A stretch of DNA of 64,000 nt from positions 124,001-188,000 of the forward strand of contig NZ_BBCD01000001.1 of the NCBI RefSeq assembly GCF_001311865.1. Direction: 5' to 3'. The DNA is from Piscibacillus salipiscarius JCM 13188. Lineage in GTDB: Bacteria; Bacillota; Bacilli; Bacillales; Alkalibacillaceae. Each line of letters opens with the position of its first letter. Positions within the stretch are counted from its first letter, which is position 1. The position numbers and the translations under genes are program-made. Under the pieces are notes generated by a model. It was given only the letters and a program-made list of their open reading frames with translations. It was not told the origin of the DNA and made no database searches. Below, piece after piece: positions 1 through 11,264 of this stretch.

Positions 1-1322
1 TGATACACTTTTACAGCAGCGAGTTCAATTATCTTATCATAGGCAGCAGACAGTCCTGTCGTCTCAACGTCAAAAACAATATAGTTTGCTTCATTCAAAT
101 CTACAGGATCAGGGTTGTATGCAATAGGAACCCCATCATCCACTAAATTAGCCTCAAGTCCATACAACACCTTTACACCGTGCTTTGAACCAGCAGAATG
201 AGCTTCAGGAAAAGCTTGTACAACGGCATGGTCCGTAATGGCTATTGCAGAATGGCCCCATTTTGCTGCCCGTTCAATTAAATTAGAGGCCGAAACAGTA
301 GCATCCATGGTACTCATTGTGGTATGAGCATGCAACTCCACTCTCTTATCTTGTGAGAGATCCTTTCTTTCTTTAGGAGCAACTTCATAAAGATCATTTC
401 CCATCATCATGAGCTCATTAGTAAATGTGTCCGTTTGAATGCTTCCTCGGGCTTTAACCCAATTGCCTTCTTTAACCTTTTTAAACAGTTCTTTTTGTTC
501 ATCACCTTTTGAAAACATCTTTATTTGAATCGAATCTGTGTAATCTGTAAGACTCACAATTAACAAGTCACGACCAGATCTAAGATTTCTTATATCAACA
601 TCAAAGATATAACCCTGAATCACCATACTCTTTTCTTCTTCTAAAATATCTCTAATAGGTGCTGCCTCATCTTGAAAATCACGTCCTATTTTAAGTGGAA
701 GATTTACATGTGGATCTTCTTTACTTTGCTTAGCACGTTCTTCTTTCTCTTTTATAGCACGTTCGATATAATTTTGTTCTTCTACTTCTTCTGTTTTTGA
801 AACTCCTGAAACGCTTCTTCATTTTTGAGATTTCAAAATGTAGTTGGTAACTTTTTAAACCACTTTTTGAACAAATTCCTGAAATAAAGGTTCGATCTTC
901 CGTTTCATCATTTGAGCTTCGGTTTCATTTCTTGCATAAATAGTGAGCTGCGCACCATTAATAGTTGGTGATTGGTTACATATGTACTCTTTATATGCAG
1001 GAAATAAATCATGAACGGAGTTAATGAAAAATGACCAGTATGAACTTAATGAGTGTTCATCTAATTCTTTTTCATCTGTATTGATGACAACATCTACTTT
1101 AGCAATATGATGAAAAGCATCAGATAAACGTGCATTAAAAACTTCAATTGCTTCGCAGGTAAAAGGCCTGCTCTTATGAATATGGAATTGCCATACCTTC
1201 TCCTCTTTTAGTAGAGCTAGCTTTTCTAAGTAAGCATCTTGAAATTCCGAATCGATTAGTTCTTGTGGAATTCCAATTTGATTTAATAAGAGGTTTAATT
1301 TCTCTTTTTTACTAAGGTCCAT
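1..1322 (-). CDS. polC: DNA polymerase III PolC-type alpha subunit, N-terminal part
   Basis: This is the replicative DNA polymerase of low-GC Gram-positives; only about the first 440 residues are in the window and the gene runs off the left edge. Reading leftwards there is the N-terminal domain, an OB-fold region, the start of a PHP domain (VELHAHTTMS, around 310-340) and the start of the 3'-5' exonuclease (FDVETTGLSA, around 40-95). The start MDLSKKEKL at 1322 is preceded by GGGGA; an ATG one codon upstream is the alternative. The frame slips at least once between about 790 and 865, in A/T runs. It follows proS, behind a terminator. Confidence 0.93.
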
Positions 1323-1353
1323 CATGATTCCCCGCCTTAATTCTATTATTATC

Positions 1354-1399
1354 AAAACAAAAAACTCGCCTTTGGCAGCATGAGTATTCCAAAGGCGGT
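1354..1399 (-). terminator. Intrinsic terminator after proS
   Basis: Perfect 9-bp stem CGCCTTTGG/CCAAAGGCG (1367-1375 and 1389-1397) with a 13-base loop. On the minus strand the stem is followed by a T-rich tract at about 1354-1364. It sits between the proS stop and the polC start, so it should end or attenuate transcription coming from proS. Confidence 0.8.
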
Positions 1400-1417
1400 T
1401 TATAATTTGAGAGATTG

Positions 1418-3116
1418 TTAAGCTAAAAGATTTTTAAGATGTTTTTGCAATTCATCTATATGAATATCTTCTTGTTCACCAGATTCACGGTATTTCAATT
1501 CCACATAACCTTCTGAAGCTCGCTTGCCTACAACGACACGATATGGAATGCCTATTAAATCACTGTCGTTAAATTTAACTCCAGCTCGATCTGGTCGATC
1601 ATCGTATAATACATCTACTCCTGAATTAAGTAGTTGATTATATAATTGATCTGAAAGCTCAACTTGTTCTTCCTTCTTAACATTTAGGTTAATTAAATGA
1701 ACTTGGAAAGGTGCTAAATCTTTCGGCCAAACAATTCCTTGTTCATCATGGTACTGCTCGACAATTGAAGCTAACGTTCTAGAAACTCCAATGCCGTAAC
1801 AACCCATTATATAGGTTTGTGCTCGTCCTTCTTTATTTAAAAAGGTAGCATTTAAAGCGTCGGCATATTTAGTTCCAAGTTTAAATACATGCCCAACCTC
1901 AATACCTCTTGCAAATTCAATGGTTCCTTTTCCATCAGGTGACAAATCACCCTCCTGGATAAAGCGTAAATCAGCATACTGAGTCACAGTAAAATCTCTC
2001 TCTGGGTTTACATTTTTGAAATGGTGCCCGTCTTCATTTGCTCCACATGTTGCATTAACTAAGTATTGAACTGCATGGTCAGCGACAACTTCTACATCTT
2101 CTGAAACATTAATAGGACCAAGTGAACCAAAGCCTGCACCAACAACTTCTTTTGTTTCTTGTTCAGTAGCAAGTTCAACGATATCCGCTTCATACAAATT
2201 CTTTAATTTAACATCGTTAACTTCATGATCTCCACGTGTTACAACTAAAACAAATTTCTCATCAACTTTGAACATGATTGCTTTCATACCTTGATTCAAA
2301 TCATGTTTAAGAAAATCTGCCACCTCTTGCATAGATTTAGCGTTAGGGGTTTCAACTATTTCTAATGACTTTGGAGCTTCAGTTGATTTTTCATAATTTG
2401 AAACAACTGGAGCCATTTCAATATTAGCAGCAAAATCTGATTCATTAGAATAAGCGATAATATCTTCACCAACGTCAGATAACACCATAAACTCGTGAGT
2501 GTCTTTACCACCCATCGCTCCAGAATCAGCAATAACGGCTCTAAAGTTAAGTCCGCAACGCTCAAAAATTCGTTTGTAGGCATTAAAAATAACGTCATAC
2601 GTCTCATCTAATGATTCATATGTTTCGTGAAATGAATAAGCATCTTTCATTAAGAATTCTCTACCACGTAACAAACCAAACCTCGGGCGTTTTCATCTCT
2701 ATATTTAGCTTGAATTTGATATAACGAAAAAGGTAATTTTTATATGAATTAACTTCATCTCTTACTAATGCTGTGACCACTTCTTCATGTGTAGCCCCTA
2801 GTGCAAAATTACGCTCATGACGATCTTTTAGTCTCATAAGTTCTTGTCCCATTGTATCCCAACGTCCTGTTGCTTGCCACAATTCAGCTGGTTGTAGGGC
2901 TGGCATTTGGACCTCTTGTGCACCTGCACGGTCCATCTCTTCTCTTACAATATTCTCAACCTTACGCAACACTCTTTTTCCTAAAGGTAAGAAATTATAA
3001 ACTCCTGATGCCAATTGGCGAATAAATCCGGCTTTGAGCAATAATTGATGGCTTTTCAAGTCTGCTTCTGCTGGAACTTCTCTTAGCGTAGGAATGAGTA
3101 AATTGCTTTGTCTCAT
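1418..3116 (-). CDS. proS: Prolyl-tRNA synthetase
   Basis: Class II aminoacyl-tRNA synthetase that charges tRNA(Pro). The N-terminal part ([18 protein letters not shown], then motif-2-like [14 protein letters not shown]) and the rest ([14 protein letters not shown], a [10 protein letters not shown] insertion-domain segment, [12 protein letters not shown] motif 3 and a C-terminal anticodon-binding domain) lie in two frames. A one-base loss near 2738 in an A run rejoins them as [11 protein letters not shown]. The span fits about 565 residues, the usual length. GAGGTGG precedes the ATG by 7 bases. It follows rseP by about 33 bases. Confidence 0.95.
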
Positions 3117-3149
3117 AGTATTTCCACCTCTTTATTCGTATTTTACCAC

Positions 3150-4414
3150 TTACATAAACAACCGCTCAATATCGTTCCATGTTACTACAATCATAAGTAG
3201 CATTAATAAGGCAAATCCAATAAATGAACAAACCCTTCTTTTTCAGGGTCTAATGGTTTTCCTCTAACTGCTTCAATGCCTATAAACATTAAGCGACCTC
3301 CATCTAATGCCGGTAGAGGCAGCAGATTAATAATACCTAGGTTAATACTAAGCATTGCTGTCCAGGTTAAAAAGTTAGTAAATCCAGTCTGAACGACTTG
3401 ATCCGTTGCATCATAAATTCCAACTGGACCAGCGAGAGCATCTAATGATAATTGTCCAGTAACTAATTGTCCTAATGCAGTTAAGATCAACTTACCTACT
3501 TCATATGTTTGTGTAAATCCAAATTTGAACGCTTCAACAGGACCCTCTTCTAAATTCCGTCTAATACCTACTTGCCCTATTGTTTCACCATTTTGTGTTT
3601 CTTGTGACATAGTAGTTAAACTTTTCTCAATAATTTCACCATCACGTTCAACAGTTAAACTAATTTCTTCATTTGGACGATCTTGTACAAACCGAACAAA
3701 ACTTACCCAGTCCTCAATTGATTCACCGTTAATACTTAGGATTTCATCACCTGCCATGAGCTCAGCCTCACTAGCAGGGGTTCCTTCTTGAACATTGCCA
3801 ACCACTGCATCCTTATCCGGTACACCTTGAAATAAGCCTAAACCGATAAATAACGCAATCGCTAATAAAAAGTTCATCATTGGTCCTGCGAAAACTTGCA
3901 TTCCCTTTTTAGGAACAGACTTTGAGGCGAATTGACGATCATAAGGAGCAATTAATGTTTCTTTCTCATCCATCACAAAGAGAGCTTTGCGGTCCACCTC
4001 ATATTGATAACGTTCATCTGTATTAATATCAAAACAATTGATGATAAGATCATGATCTAAATCAATTCTTTCTACTTCAACAATTTTAGCATTCGGGTGC
4101 TTGGATTTATTATTAACGATAATTTTATTAACTTTACCTGATTCATTAAATTCAAGTCCGATATGGTAACCTGGCTTTAAATCGATAATTTCTGGGTCTT
4201 CACCTGCAACCCTTACATATCCCCCGATTGGAAGTAAGCGTACAGTATATAATGTTTCATCCTTACGATAAGAGAAAATCTTTGGTCCAAAGCCAATAGC
4301 AAATTCTCTGGCTAACATTCCTGCTCTTTTAGCAAAAATTAAATGGCCAAACTCGTGAATGAACACTAAAAGCCCAAACATAAATATAAAAGCAATTATC
4401 GTATCGAAATTCAT
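3150..4414 (-). CDS. rseP: Site-2 intramembrane metalloprotease RseP
   Basis: Membrane zinc protease (RasP in B. subtilis) that makes the second cut in regulated intramembrane proteolysis of anti-sigma factors and clears signal-peptide remnants. It shows the zinc motif HEFGH at about residue 20 in the first membrane helix, a PDZ domain in the middle (around [19 protein letters not shown]), and the C-terminal LPALDGGRL motif with the third zinc ligand. The C-terminus needs a one-base correction near 3225; it then reads [21 protein letters not shown] and stops at 3150. It is in the dxr-rseP-proS run. Confidence 0.93.
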
Positions 4415-4424
4415 TTACAAGCAC

Positions 4425-5579
4425 CTACCTTTTTAGGACAGCATTACTGACTCTGTTACGTATTTCTTGATCTAACTCTAAAATGGAGTCTAAATCAGGG
4501 TTATGAATAACTGAGTGACTTTCTAATTCACGTTCAATAAGTTTTTCAATTTCTAAAAACGTTATTTGGTCATCTAAAAACAATTTAACGGCTTCTTCAT
4601 TTGCAGCATTAAGAACAGTTGGTAAAGAACCGCCTACTCTGCCTGCTTCATAAGCCATACGTAAGCATGGGAAACGTTCAAAACTCATTTCTCTAAAATT
4701 TAACCGACCTATCTTAACTAAATCAAGTGGTTCGCTTAAATTATACTTAGCTCGTTCTGGATAGGTTAAAGCATATTGTATAGGAATTCTCATATCTGGA
4801 GTCCCTAATTGTGCCATCACGCTTTGATCAACAAACTCCACCATTGAATGAATAACACTTTCATTATGTAAGATAACATCAAGATTGTCATAAGGAGTAT
4901 CAAACAACCAATGTGCTTCTATAACTTCTAGTCCCTTATTCATCATAGTTGCAGAGTCAATGGTAATTTTAGCTCCCATACTCCAGTTAGGGTGTTTTAA
5001 TGCATCGTTTTTCGTCACCCCGACTAATTCTTCACGTGTTTGATTTCTAAAACTTCCACCTGAAGCAGTTAAAATGATTCGTTTAACTTCACTTCGATTT
5101 TCAGCTTTCAAACATTGATGAATAGCGGCGTGTTCACTATCTACTGGTAGCAACTCAACATTGTGTTGTTTAGCTTCCTTCATCACAATGTGACCAGCTG
5201 TTACTAATGTCTCTTTATTGGCAAAAGCGATCTGTTTTTTAGCTCTTATAGCTTCTAGAGTAGGCTCTAAACCAACACTACCTAGAACTGCATTAACGAC
5301 TAGATCAACTTCAGGTAAAGAGACAACTTCATTTAATGCTTCCATTCCATATTTAATAACTGGGCTATAACTTATTTTATTACTTAGTTTTGTAAAAGTT
5401 TCGCGATTTTGTACAACAATGTATTTAGGCTTTAATTGTTCAATAACAGGAAGTGCCTTTTCAACATTTGTTCCAAATGCAAAAGCCACTAACTGAAATT
5501 GTTCTGGATGAGTTTGAATAAGGTCTATAGTTTGAAGTCCAATTGAACCTGTTCCACCTAATAGCGTTACTTTCTTCAT
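4425..5579 (-). CDS. dxr: 1-deoxy-D-xylulose 5-phosphate reductoisomerase
   Basis: Second step of the MEP isoprenoid pathway: NADPH-dependent conversion of DXP to MEP. Reads intact at 384 residues, the family length. Seen: N-terminal NADPH motif [18 protein letters not shown], the substrate and metal loop around [14 protein letters not shown], and [14 protein letters not shown] lies 6 bases before the ATG at 5579; an in-frame TTG one codon upstream is less likely. It lies between cdsA and rseP, 10 bases from each, as in Bacillus. Confidence 0.97.
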   Translation of the reverse strand: MKKVTLLGGTGSIGLQTIDLIQTHPEQFQLVAFAFGTNVEKALPVIEQLKPKYIVVQNRETFTKLSNKISYSPVIKYGMEALNEVVSLPEVDLVVNAVLGSVGLEPTLEAIRAKKQIAFANKETLVTAGHIVMKEAKQHNVELLPVDSEHAAIHQCLKAENRSEVKRIILTASGGSFRNQTREELVGVTKNDALKHPNWSMGAKITIDSATMMNKGLEVIEAHWLFDTPYDNLDVILHNESVIHSMVEFVDQSVMAQLGTPDMRIPIQYALTYPERAKYNLSEPLDLVKIGRLNFREMSFERFPCLRMAYEAGRVGGSLPTVLNAANEEAVKLFLDDQITFLEIEKLIERELESHSVIHNPDLDSILELDQEIRNRVSNAVLKR

Positions 5580-5592
5580 CAAAATCCCTCAT

Positions 5593-6386
5593 TTATATCA
5601 TTATAAATTGGATAAAATGTAAAAATGGCACCATAAATATTAAGCTGTCAAAGCGATCAAGAATCCCACCATGTCCAGGCAAAATATGTCCAGAATCCTT
5701 AATATCATATATACGTTTAAAAGCTGATTGAATGAGATCACCAATTTGAGCTAACAATGATGCAAAAATTGAAACTAAAATAACAACCCACATATGATCA
5801 TGAATATCTAGCATCAATTGAAGGATGATTCCAATTAAGACAGCTCCAATAACTTCCCCCTACAAAACCTTCTATTGTTTTTTGGGGCTAATAATTGGCC
5901 AAAGTTATGCTTTCCAATAGCTCGTCCAGCAAAATAAGCTCCGGAATCTGTAAACCAAACAATTAACAATGCATATAACAAATATTCGATTCCTGCCAGT
6001 CTCGTTTCAATGACATAACCGAAACCTATCCCAACGTATAAAGAAGATAATAAAACAAAGGCAACGTCATCAAAAGAGAACCTATTTTTTACTAGTACTG
6101 TATAAGCTAATAATATAAATACTAAAATATAAAGCATTTCAGACTGGGTTAAAGAGGTCCATTTCATAATGTGAGTAAATTCATCATTTAGTAAAAACAC
6201 CCATAATAAAAGGGTACCCACCACTGTTGGAAACGATAATACAGGAATACGTTTCATATTCAATAATTCAAATAGTCCAATTGTTCCAATTAAATAAATA
6301 AAAATAACAAAAGGCCAGTCACCGTATATTACAAATGGTAAAAACACAGCCAAGCCAACAGCTGCAGTAATAATTCGTGTTTTCAT
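5593..6386 (-). CDS. cdsA: Phosphatidate cytidylyltransferase
   Basis: Integral membrane enzyme that makes CDP-diacylglycerol from phosphatidic acid and CTP, the precursor of all phospholipids. Multiple hydrophobic helices are present and the C-terminal signature is clear: [12 protein letters not shown] then [19 protein letters not shown]. The two halves are in different frames; slips lie around 5830-5880, in runs of C and T. The combined span gives about 264 residues, close to the usual 265-270. It overlaps nothing and follows uppS by 11 bases. Confidence 0.92.
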
Positions 6387-6397
6387 GTTATCACACC

Positions 6398-7145
6398 TTA
6401 TAGACCACCAAATCTTCTTTTGCGGTTTTGAAATTCGATTATTGCTTCATCAAATGCGTCATGATTAAATTCAGGCCATAACTTATCAGTAAAATAGAAT
6501 TCCGCATAAGCAACTTGCCACAATAAATAATTACTCAATCTTTGTTCTCCGCTTGTTCTAATAACAAGGTCGGGGTCTGGAAGTTGATTAGTATATAAAT
6601 AATTTGAAATAAGTTCTTTCGTTTATTTCATCTGAATTTAAATGATCTTGTTTGACATTTTCACAGATCTGTTTGACAGCATCTACAATTTCTGACCGGC
6701 TCCCATAATTTAAAGCAAAATTTAATACTAGACCTGTGTTATTTTTAGTTCGTTCAACAGAATATTGAACGGCCTTTTTAGTAAATTCAGGTAATCCATC
6801 GTAGTGACCAATTGTAGTTACTCTAACATTATTTTCAATTAATTCCGGTAAGTATGTATCTAAAAATTGAGAAGGTAGCTTCATAATGAATTCAACTTCT
6901 TTAGGCGGTCTTTTCCAATTCTCAGTAGAAAAAGCATAGAGCGTAATCGCTTCAAGATTTAATTCGACTGCTCTTTCCACGACTTTCTTGATGGTTTTCA
7001 TACCTTCTTTATGCCCTGCAAACCTTGGCAGACCTCTCTTTTTAGCCCACCTTCCATTACCATCCATAATGATTGCGACATGTTTAGGGACATTGGTAGG
7101 GTCTAAACGATCCATGTCTAGTTTCTTATTTGTCTTAAAATTCAT
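6398..7145 (-). CDS. uppS: Undecaprenyl diphosphate synthase
   Basis: Cis-prenyltransferase that makes the C55 lipid carrier for cell-wall polymers. The N-terminal active-site motif [16 protein letters not shown] with the catalytic Asp is at about residue 20, followed by GHKEGM and [10 protein letters not shown] slip near 6610 moves the C-terminus to another frame, where the signature [20 protein letters not shown] and WPEF are found, ending FGGL. The ATG at 7145 has AGGG 6 bases upstream; an in-frame ATG at 7151 lies too close to it. Confidence 0.94.
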
Positions 7146-7177
7146 GCCCATCCCTCGCCAATAACATAAGAAAATTT

Positions 7178-7200
7178 AGCTTTCGCATGATGCGAAAGCT
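7178..7200 (-). terminator. Hairpin after frr, probable weak terminator
   Basis: Perfect 10-bp stem AGCTTTCGCA/TGCGAAAGCT with a 3-base loop between frr and uppS. On the minus strand it is followed by AAATTTTCTT, so the T tract is offset and termination may be partial. Confidence 0.5.
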
Positions 7201-7245
7201 ATTATTAATTATTATATCATGAATTAGTGAAGTATATATCTACTT

Positions 7246-7795
7246 TTATACTTCTGTAATTTCTTTTTCTTTAGACTCTAATAATTGATCAATTTCATTA
7301 ATATGCTGATCTGTTTGTTTCTGGACATCATCTTGATAAGAACGTAATTCATCTTCCGTAATGTCACCATCTTTTTCAAGTTTTTTCAATTGATCATTAG
7401 CATCACGGCGGATATTACGTACTTGAACTCTAGCTTCTTCTGCATATTTTTTAGTTACTTTAACTAAGTCTTTACGGCGTTCTTCTGTTAAAGCAGGAAT
7501 ACTGATACGAATAACATTCCCATCGTTATTTGGTGTAAGACCAAGATCTGCTTTTTGAATACCTTTTTCAATATTTTCAATTGCTGATTTATCAAATGGA
7601 GTAATAACTAATAATCGCGGTTCAGGTGCTGATACAGTCGATAATTGATTTAATGGAGTATTTGCTCCATAGTACTCAACATAGACACTGTCTAAAATAG
7701 CTGGGTTAGCACGTCCTGCTCTTACTGTCGATAATTGTTTAGAAAAAGCTTGAACAGCTTTCTTCATTTTGTCTCTGCACTCTTGAATAACCGAA

Positions 7796-7803
<8 letters not shown>
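7246..7803 (-). CDS. frr: Ribosome recycling factor
   Basis: Splits post-termination ribosomes together with EF-G. Intact 185-residue protein of standard length with the family pattern [13 protein letters not shown] near residue 28 and [25 protein letters not shown] in the C-terminal helical bundle. Its ATG lies inside the end of pyrH (8-base overlap) and the GGAGG ribosome site is within pyrH, so the two are translationally coupled. Confidence 0.97.
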
Positions 7804-8559
<756 letters not shown>

Positions 8560-8572
8560 CTATTCTCTCTTG

Positions 8573-8602
8573 AAAAATAGGAGACACAATGTGTCCCCTA
8601 TT
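8573..8602 (-). terminator. Terminator between tsf and pyrH
   Basis: On the minus strand, AATAGGGGACAC-ATT-GTGTCTCCTATT forms a 12-pair stem with one G-U pair, followed directly by a run of T. It lies just after the tsf stop and before the pyrH ribosome-binding site, so it can reduce read-through into pyrH-frr. Confidence 0.85.
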
Positions 8603-8614
8603 CATCAGCAATTA

Positions 8615-9498
8615 TTATTTATTGACTTGGTTCATAACTTCATCAACGAAGTTATCTTCACGTTTTCCATTCCTTCGCCAACTTCATAACGAACGAATGA
8701 TTTAACCGTGGCACCATTAGATTCAACAAATTGTTTAACTTTCTGATCAGGGTCTTTAACAAATTCCTGTTCTAATAGGCAAATTTCTTCAAAGAATTTT
8801 CTTAAAACGACCTTCGACCATTTTTTCAACTATGTTTCAGGCTTTCCTTCATTTAAAGCTTGTTGTTTTAAAACTTCACGCTCTTTGTTAACTTCTTCCT
8901 CAGGAACTTCATCACGTGAAACATAACGAGGGTTTACTGCAGCAACATGCATTGCTACATCTTTAGCTACTGAATCTTCTGTTGTACCTTCTAGTAATGT
9001 TAGAACGCCAATACGTCCTCCCATGTGTAGGTATTCACCAAAAGCAGCATTATCACTTTTTTCTACGATTTCAAAGCGACGTAGAGAAATTTTCTCACCG
9101 ATTTTTGCAATTGCAGATTTAATGTAATGTTCAACAGTTTCGTCAGTATCATTGATGTTTTGTTCCATTGCTTCTTCAACTGTAGCAGGTTTGAACTTAA
9201 GGATATGTGTAGCCAAGTCATTAAGTATGGTTTTAAACTGATCATTTTTAGCTACAAAGTCAGTCTCACTGTTCACTTCAATAATGACAGCTGTGTTGCC
9301 TTCACTTACGATATGAGTTGAACCTTCAGCGGCAATACGGTCAGCTTTTTTAGCTGCTTTAGCCATGCCTTTTTCACGAAGATATTCAACAGCTTTATCA
9401 ATATCGCCGTCTGTCTCAGTAAGTGCTTTTTTACAATCCATCATGCCAGCACCAGTTTTTTCACGTAATTCTTTAACCATTTTTGCAGTTACAGCCAT
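8615..9498 (-). CDS. tsf: Elongation factor Ts
   Basis: Nucleotide exchange factor for EF-Tu. N-terminus [26 protein letters not shown] is the UBA-like domain, followed by [13 protein letters not shown]. The C-terminal part is broken by slips near 8828-8835 (in the [13 protein letters not shown] region) and near 8655; corrected it ends DEVMNQVNK at 8615, giving about 294 residues, the usual length. The start at 9498 has AGGAGG upstream; an in-frame upstream start lacks one. It follows rpsB with a terminator between them. Confidence 0.95.
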
Positions 9499-9581
9499 AA
9501 GAATCCTCCTTAAACTCATTCTATATAGATTTAGGCTTTGATTAATTAATCATCGCCATGCATAGTATGTTTATTTGCTTT

Positions 9582-9615
9582 AAAAAGGTGATAAAAGGCT
9601 CAACCTCTTATCACC
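9582..9615 (-). terminator. Terminator/attenuator between rpsB and tsf
   Basis: On the minus strand GGTGATAAGAGG and CCTTTTATCACC pair over 12 positions (one G-U) around the loop TTGAG and are followed immediately by TTTTT. It is a textbook intrinsic terminator placed between two genes normally cotranscribed. Confidence 0.88.
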
Positions 9616-9620
9616 TCACC

Positions 9621-10371
9621 TTATTCTTGCACAGTTTCAGTTTCTTCTACTACTTCTTCAGTAGCTTCTTCAGAAACATCTTGAGTTGTTTCGCCTTGCT
9701 TAACTTCTAAAATAGCATCTGCCATTTTAGCAGTCATTAGCTTAACAGCACGAATCGCATCATCGTTTGCAGGAATGACATAATCAACTTCATCCGGGTC
9801 ACAGTTAGTATCAACCATTGCCACAATAGGAATGTTTAATTTGTGAGCTTCCGCAACAGCAATGCGTTCTTTACGAGGGTCAACAATGAATAGAGCATCT
9901 GGTAGACCATCCATGTCTTTAACCCCGCCTAAGAATTTTTCAAGACGTCTTTTTCTTTAAGGATCATAACTACTTCTTTTTCGGTAATACATCAAATGTA
10001 CCGTCTTCTTCCATGCGTTCAATGTCTTTTAGACGATTAACACGCTTTTGGATTGTTTTGAAGTTAGTTAATGTACCACCTAACCAACGTTGGTTAACGT
10101 AGTACATTCCAGAACGAAGAGCTTCCTCTTTAACAGTGTCTTGAGCTTGCTTCTTCGTACCAACGAATAATACAGTTCCTCCATCTTCAGCAATTTGCTT
10201 AATGAAGTTATACGCTTCATCAACCTTTTTAACTGTTTTTTGAAGGTCAATGATGTAAATGCCGTTACGCTCTGTGAAAATGTATTTTTTCATTTTCGGA
10301 TTCCAACGGCGAGTTTGGTGTCCAAAATGAACACCTGCTTCAAGTAATTGTTTCATTGAAATTACAGACAT
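9621..10371 (-). CDS. rpsB: 30S ribosomal protein S2
   Basis: Small-subunit ribosomal protein. The start [27 protein letters not shown] is the family N-terminus, with [10 protein letters not shown] and [11 protein letters not shown] following. One-base losses near 9965 and 9950, both in runs of A, split it; after correction the sequence continues KFLGGVKDM and [25 protein letters not shown] and an acidic tail. Length about 250 residues. CTCC-rich ribosome site lies just upstream of the ATG. It begins a separate transcription unit after the fla/che operon. Confidence 0.96.
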
Positions 10372-10484
10372 TCTAAAATTCCTCCTATGGTTTTATTCCT
10401 CCGCTTAATTCATAAATAAACCTCACTCAAAAGTATGAGCACCAAGGCTTATCTCCATAAGCGTGTGTATTAACACCAAAAGTT
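10372..10484 (-). promoter_or_regulatory. rpsB 5' leader with hairpins
   Basis: The leader between the predicted promoter and rpsB holds at least two stems: GCTTAT-GGAG-ATAAGC (10447-10462) and CTCA/TGAG around 10426-10439. Leaders of S2 genes are often structured for feedback control by the ribosomal protein, but I cannot match this one to a named RNA family by eye. Confidence 0.4.
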
Positions 10485-10513
10485 AATATATCATAACAAA
10501 CCTAAACAAGCAA
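10485..10513 (-). promoter_or_regulatory. Sigma-A-type promoter of rpsB
   Basis: On the minus strand TTGCTT, 17 bases, TATATT. It lies just after the swrB stop (10517), giving rpsB its own transcription start downstream of the fla/che operon. The 14 bases TTATGATATATTAA around the -10 recur at the rplS promoter. Confidence 0.75.
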
Positions 10514-10516
10514 GGA

Positions 10517-10958
10517 TTATTGGTGTATTTTTTCATTAAATTTAATGATTAATTCTACTTCGGTATGACCAAGATCTAATTCTTTAGCAATATGATCAAT
10601 TGTATGGCCTTGTTTATACATATACAGTACCTGAGATTCTGTTGAAGGTGTATCTAATTGATCAGATGTCATGTCTGGATTAATCATATCTATATTCGAA
10701 TTATATATATCGTCATTAGGGGAAATATGTTCATCTTGTTTTTCAGGCTTAATTGAATTCAGATTGGACAATGATTCCACAAATTTTTGTTTTCATCTTT
10801 AATCTCTAATAAATAGGAATTAAATAGATCCTCAATATCTTTAACTCTTTGCTCATCGTCTGAGTATTTAAACTGTTGAATTCTCTGAAACAAATAAAAA
10901 TAATGACGAAGGTCACACCATGCAGCAATAAACTTAAAGTGAATAAAAAAGAACTCAT
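10517..10958 (-). CDS. swrB: SwrB-like flagellar/swarming protein
   Basis: Last gene of the fla/che operon, at the place of B. subtilis swrB (ylxL), which promotes assembly and activation of the flagellar export apparatus. About 147 residues: an N-terminal membrane segment (MSSFLFTLSLLLHGVTFVII), a charged helical middle, and a C-terminal helix-turn-helix-like segment QGHTIDHIAKELDLGHTEVE, the pattern seen at SwrB C-termini. Frame slips near 10895 and 10788 (T runs). GAGGT precedes the ATG at 10958 by 7 bases. Assignment rests on position, topology and the C-terminal motif. Confidence 0.72.
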
Positions 10959-10971
10959 ATCTTTACCTCAT

Positions 10972-11259
10972 TTAGCCTTTTAAATCATAGAGTTTCCCTA
11001 GAAAAGGATGTGTGCCTAATTGTATATTTTCCTGTTGCTTGTTATGACGATTTAAATCATTAGATGCGGAATTATCAGAATTAGTTTTTTGAACTTGTTT
11101 TCGTCTTAAAAGTTCTTCAGATTGGTTCGTTTGTGCAAGGTGAGTTTGTAAAGTCTGTCCACGTTGATTATATTGTTCCTGTAAGTGCGCAGCATCGACC
11201 ACTCTTGGAAGCGCAACTTGCATTTCAACAGATTTCCAGCTCAATTCATACACCTCCAC
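10972..11259 (-). CDS. Small conserved flagellar-operon protein of unknown function
   Basis: A 95-residue hydrophilic protein beginning MEVYELSWKSVEMQVALPR and ending HPFLGKLYDLKG. The middle is rich in Q, N and S and probably disordered. It lies 5 bases after fapA and 13 bases before swrB, so it is in the operon. I recall similar small proteins with a SWKSVEMQ-type start next to sigD in other Bacillaceae, but know no function. No membrane segment or signal peptide. Confidence 0.7.
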   Translation of the reverse strand: MEVYELSWKSVEMQVALPRVVDAAHLQEQYNQRGQTLQTHLAQTNQSEELLRRKQVQKTNSDNSASNDLNRHNKQQENIQLGTHPFLGKLYDLKG

Positions 11260-11264
11260 TCATA

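Noticed and set aside
1354-3200. T-box or other tRNA-sensing leader before proS
   Set aside because: The rseP-proS gap is only about 33 bases once the rseP C-terminus is corrected, too short for such a leader.
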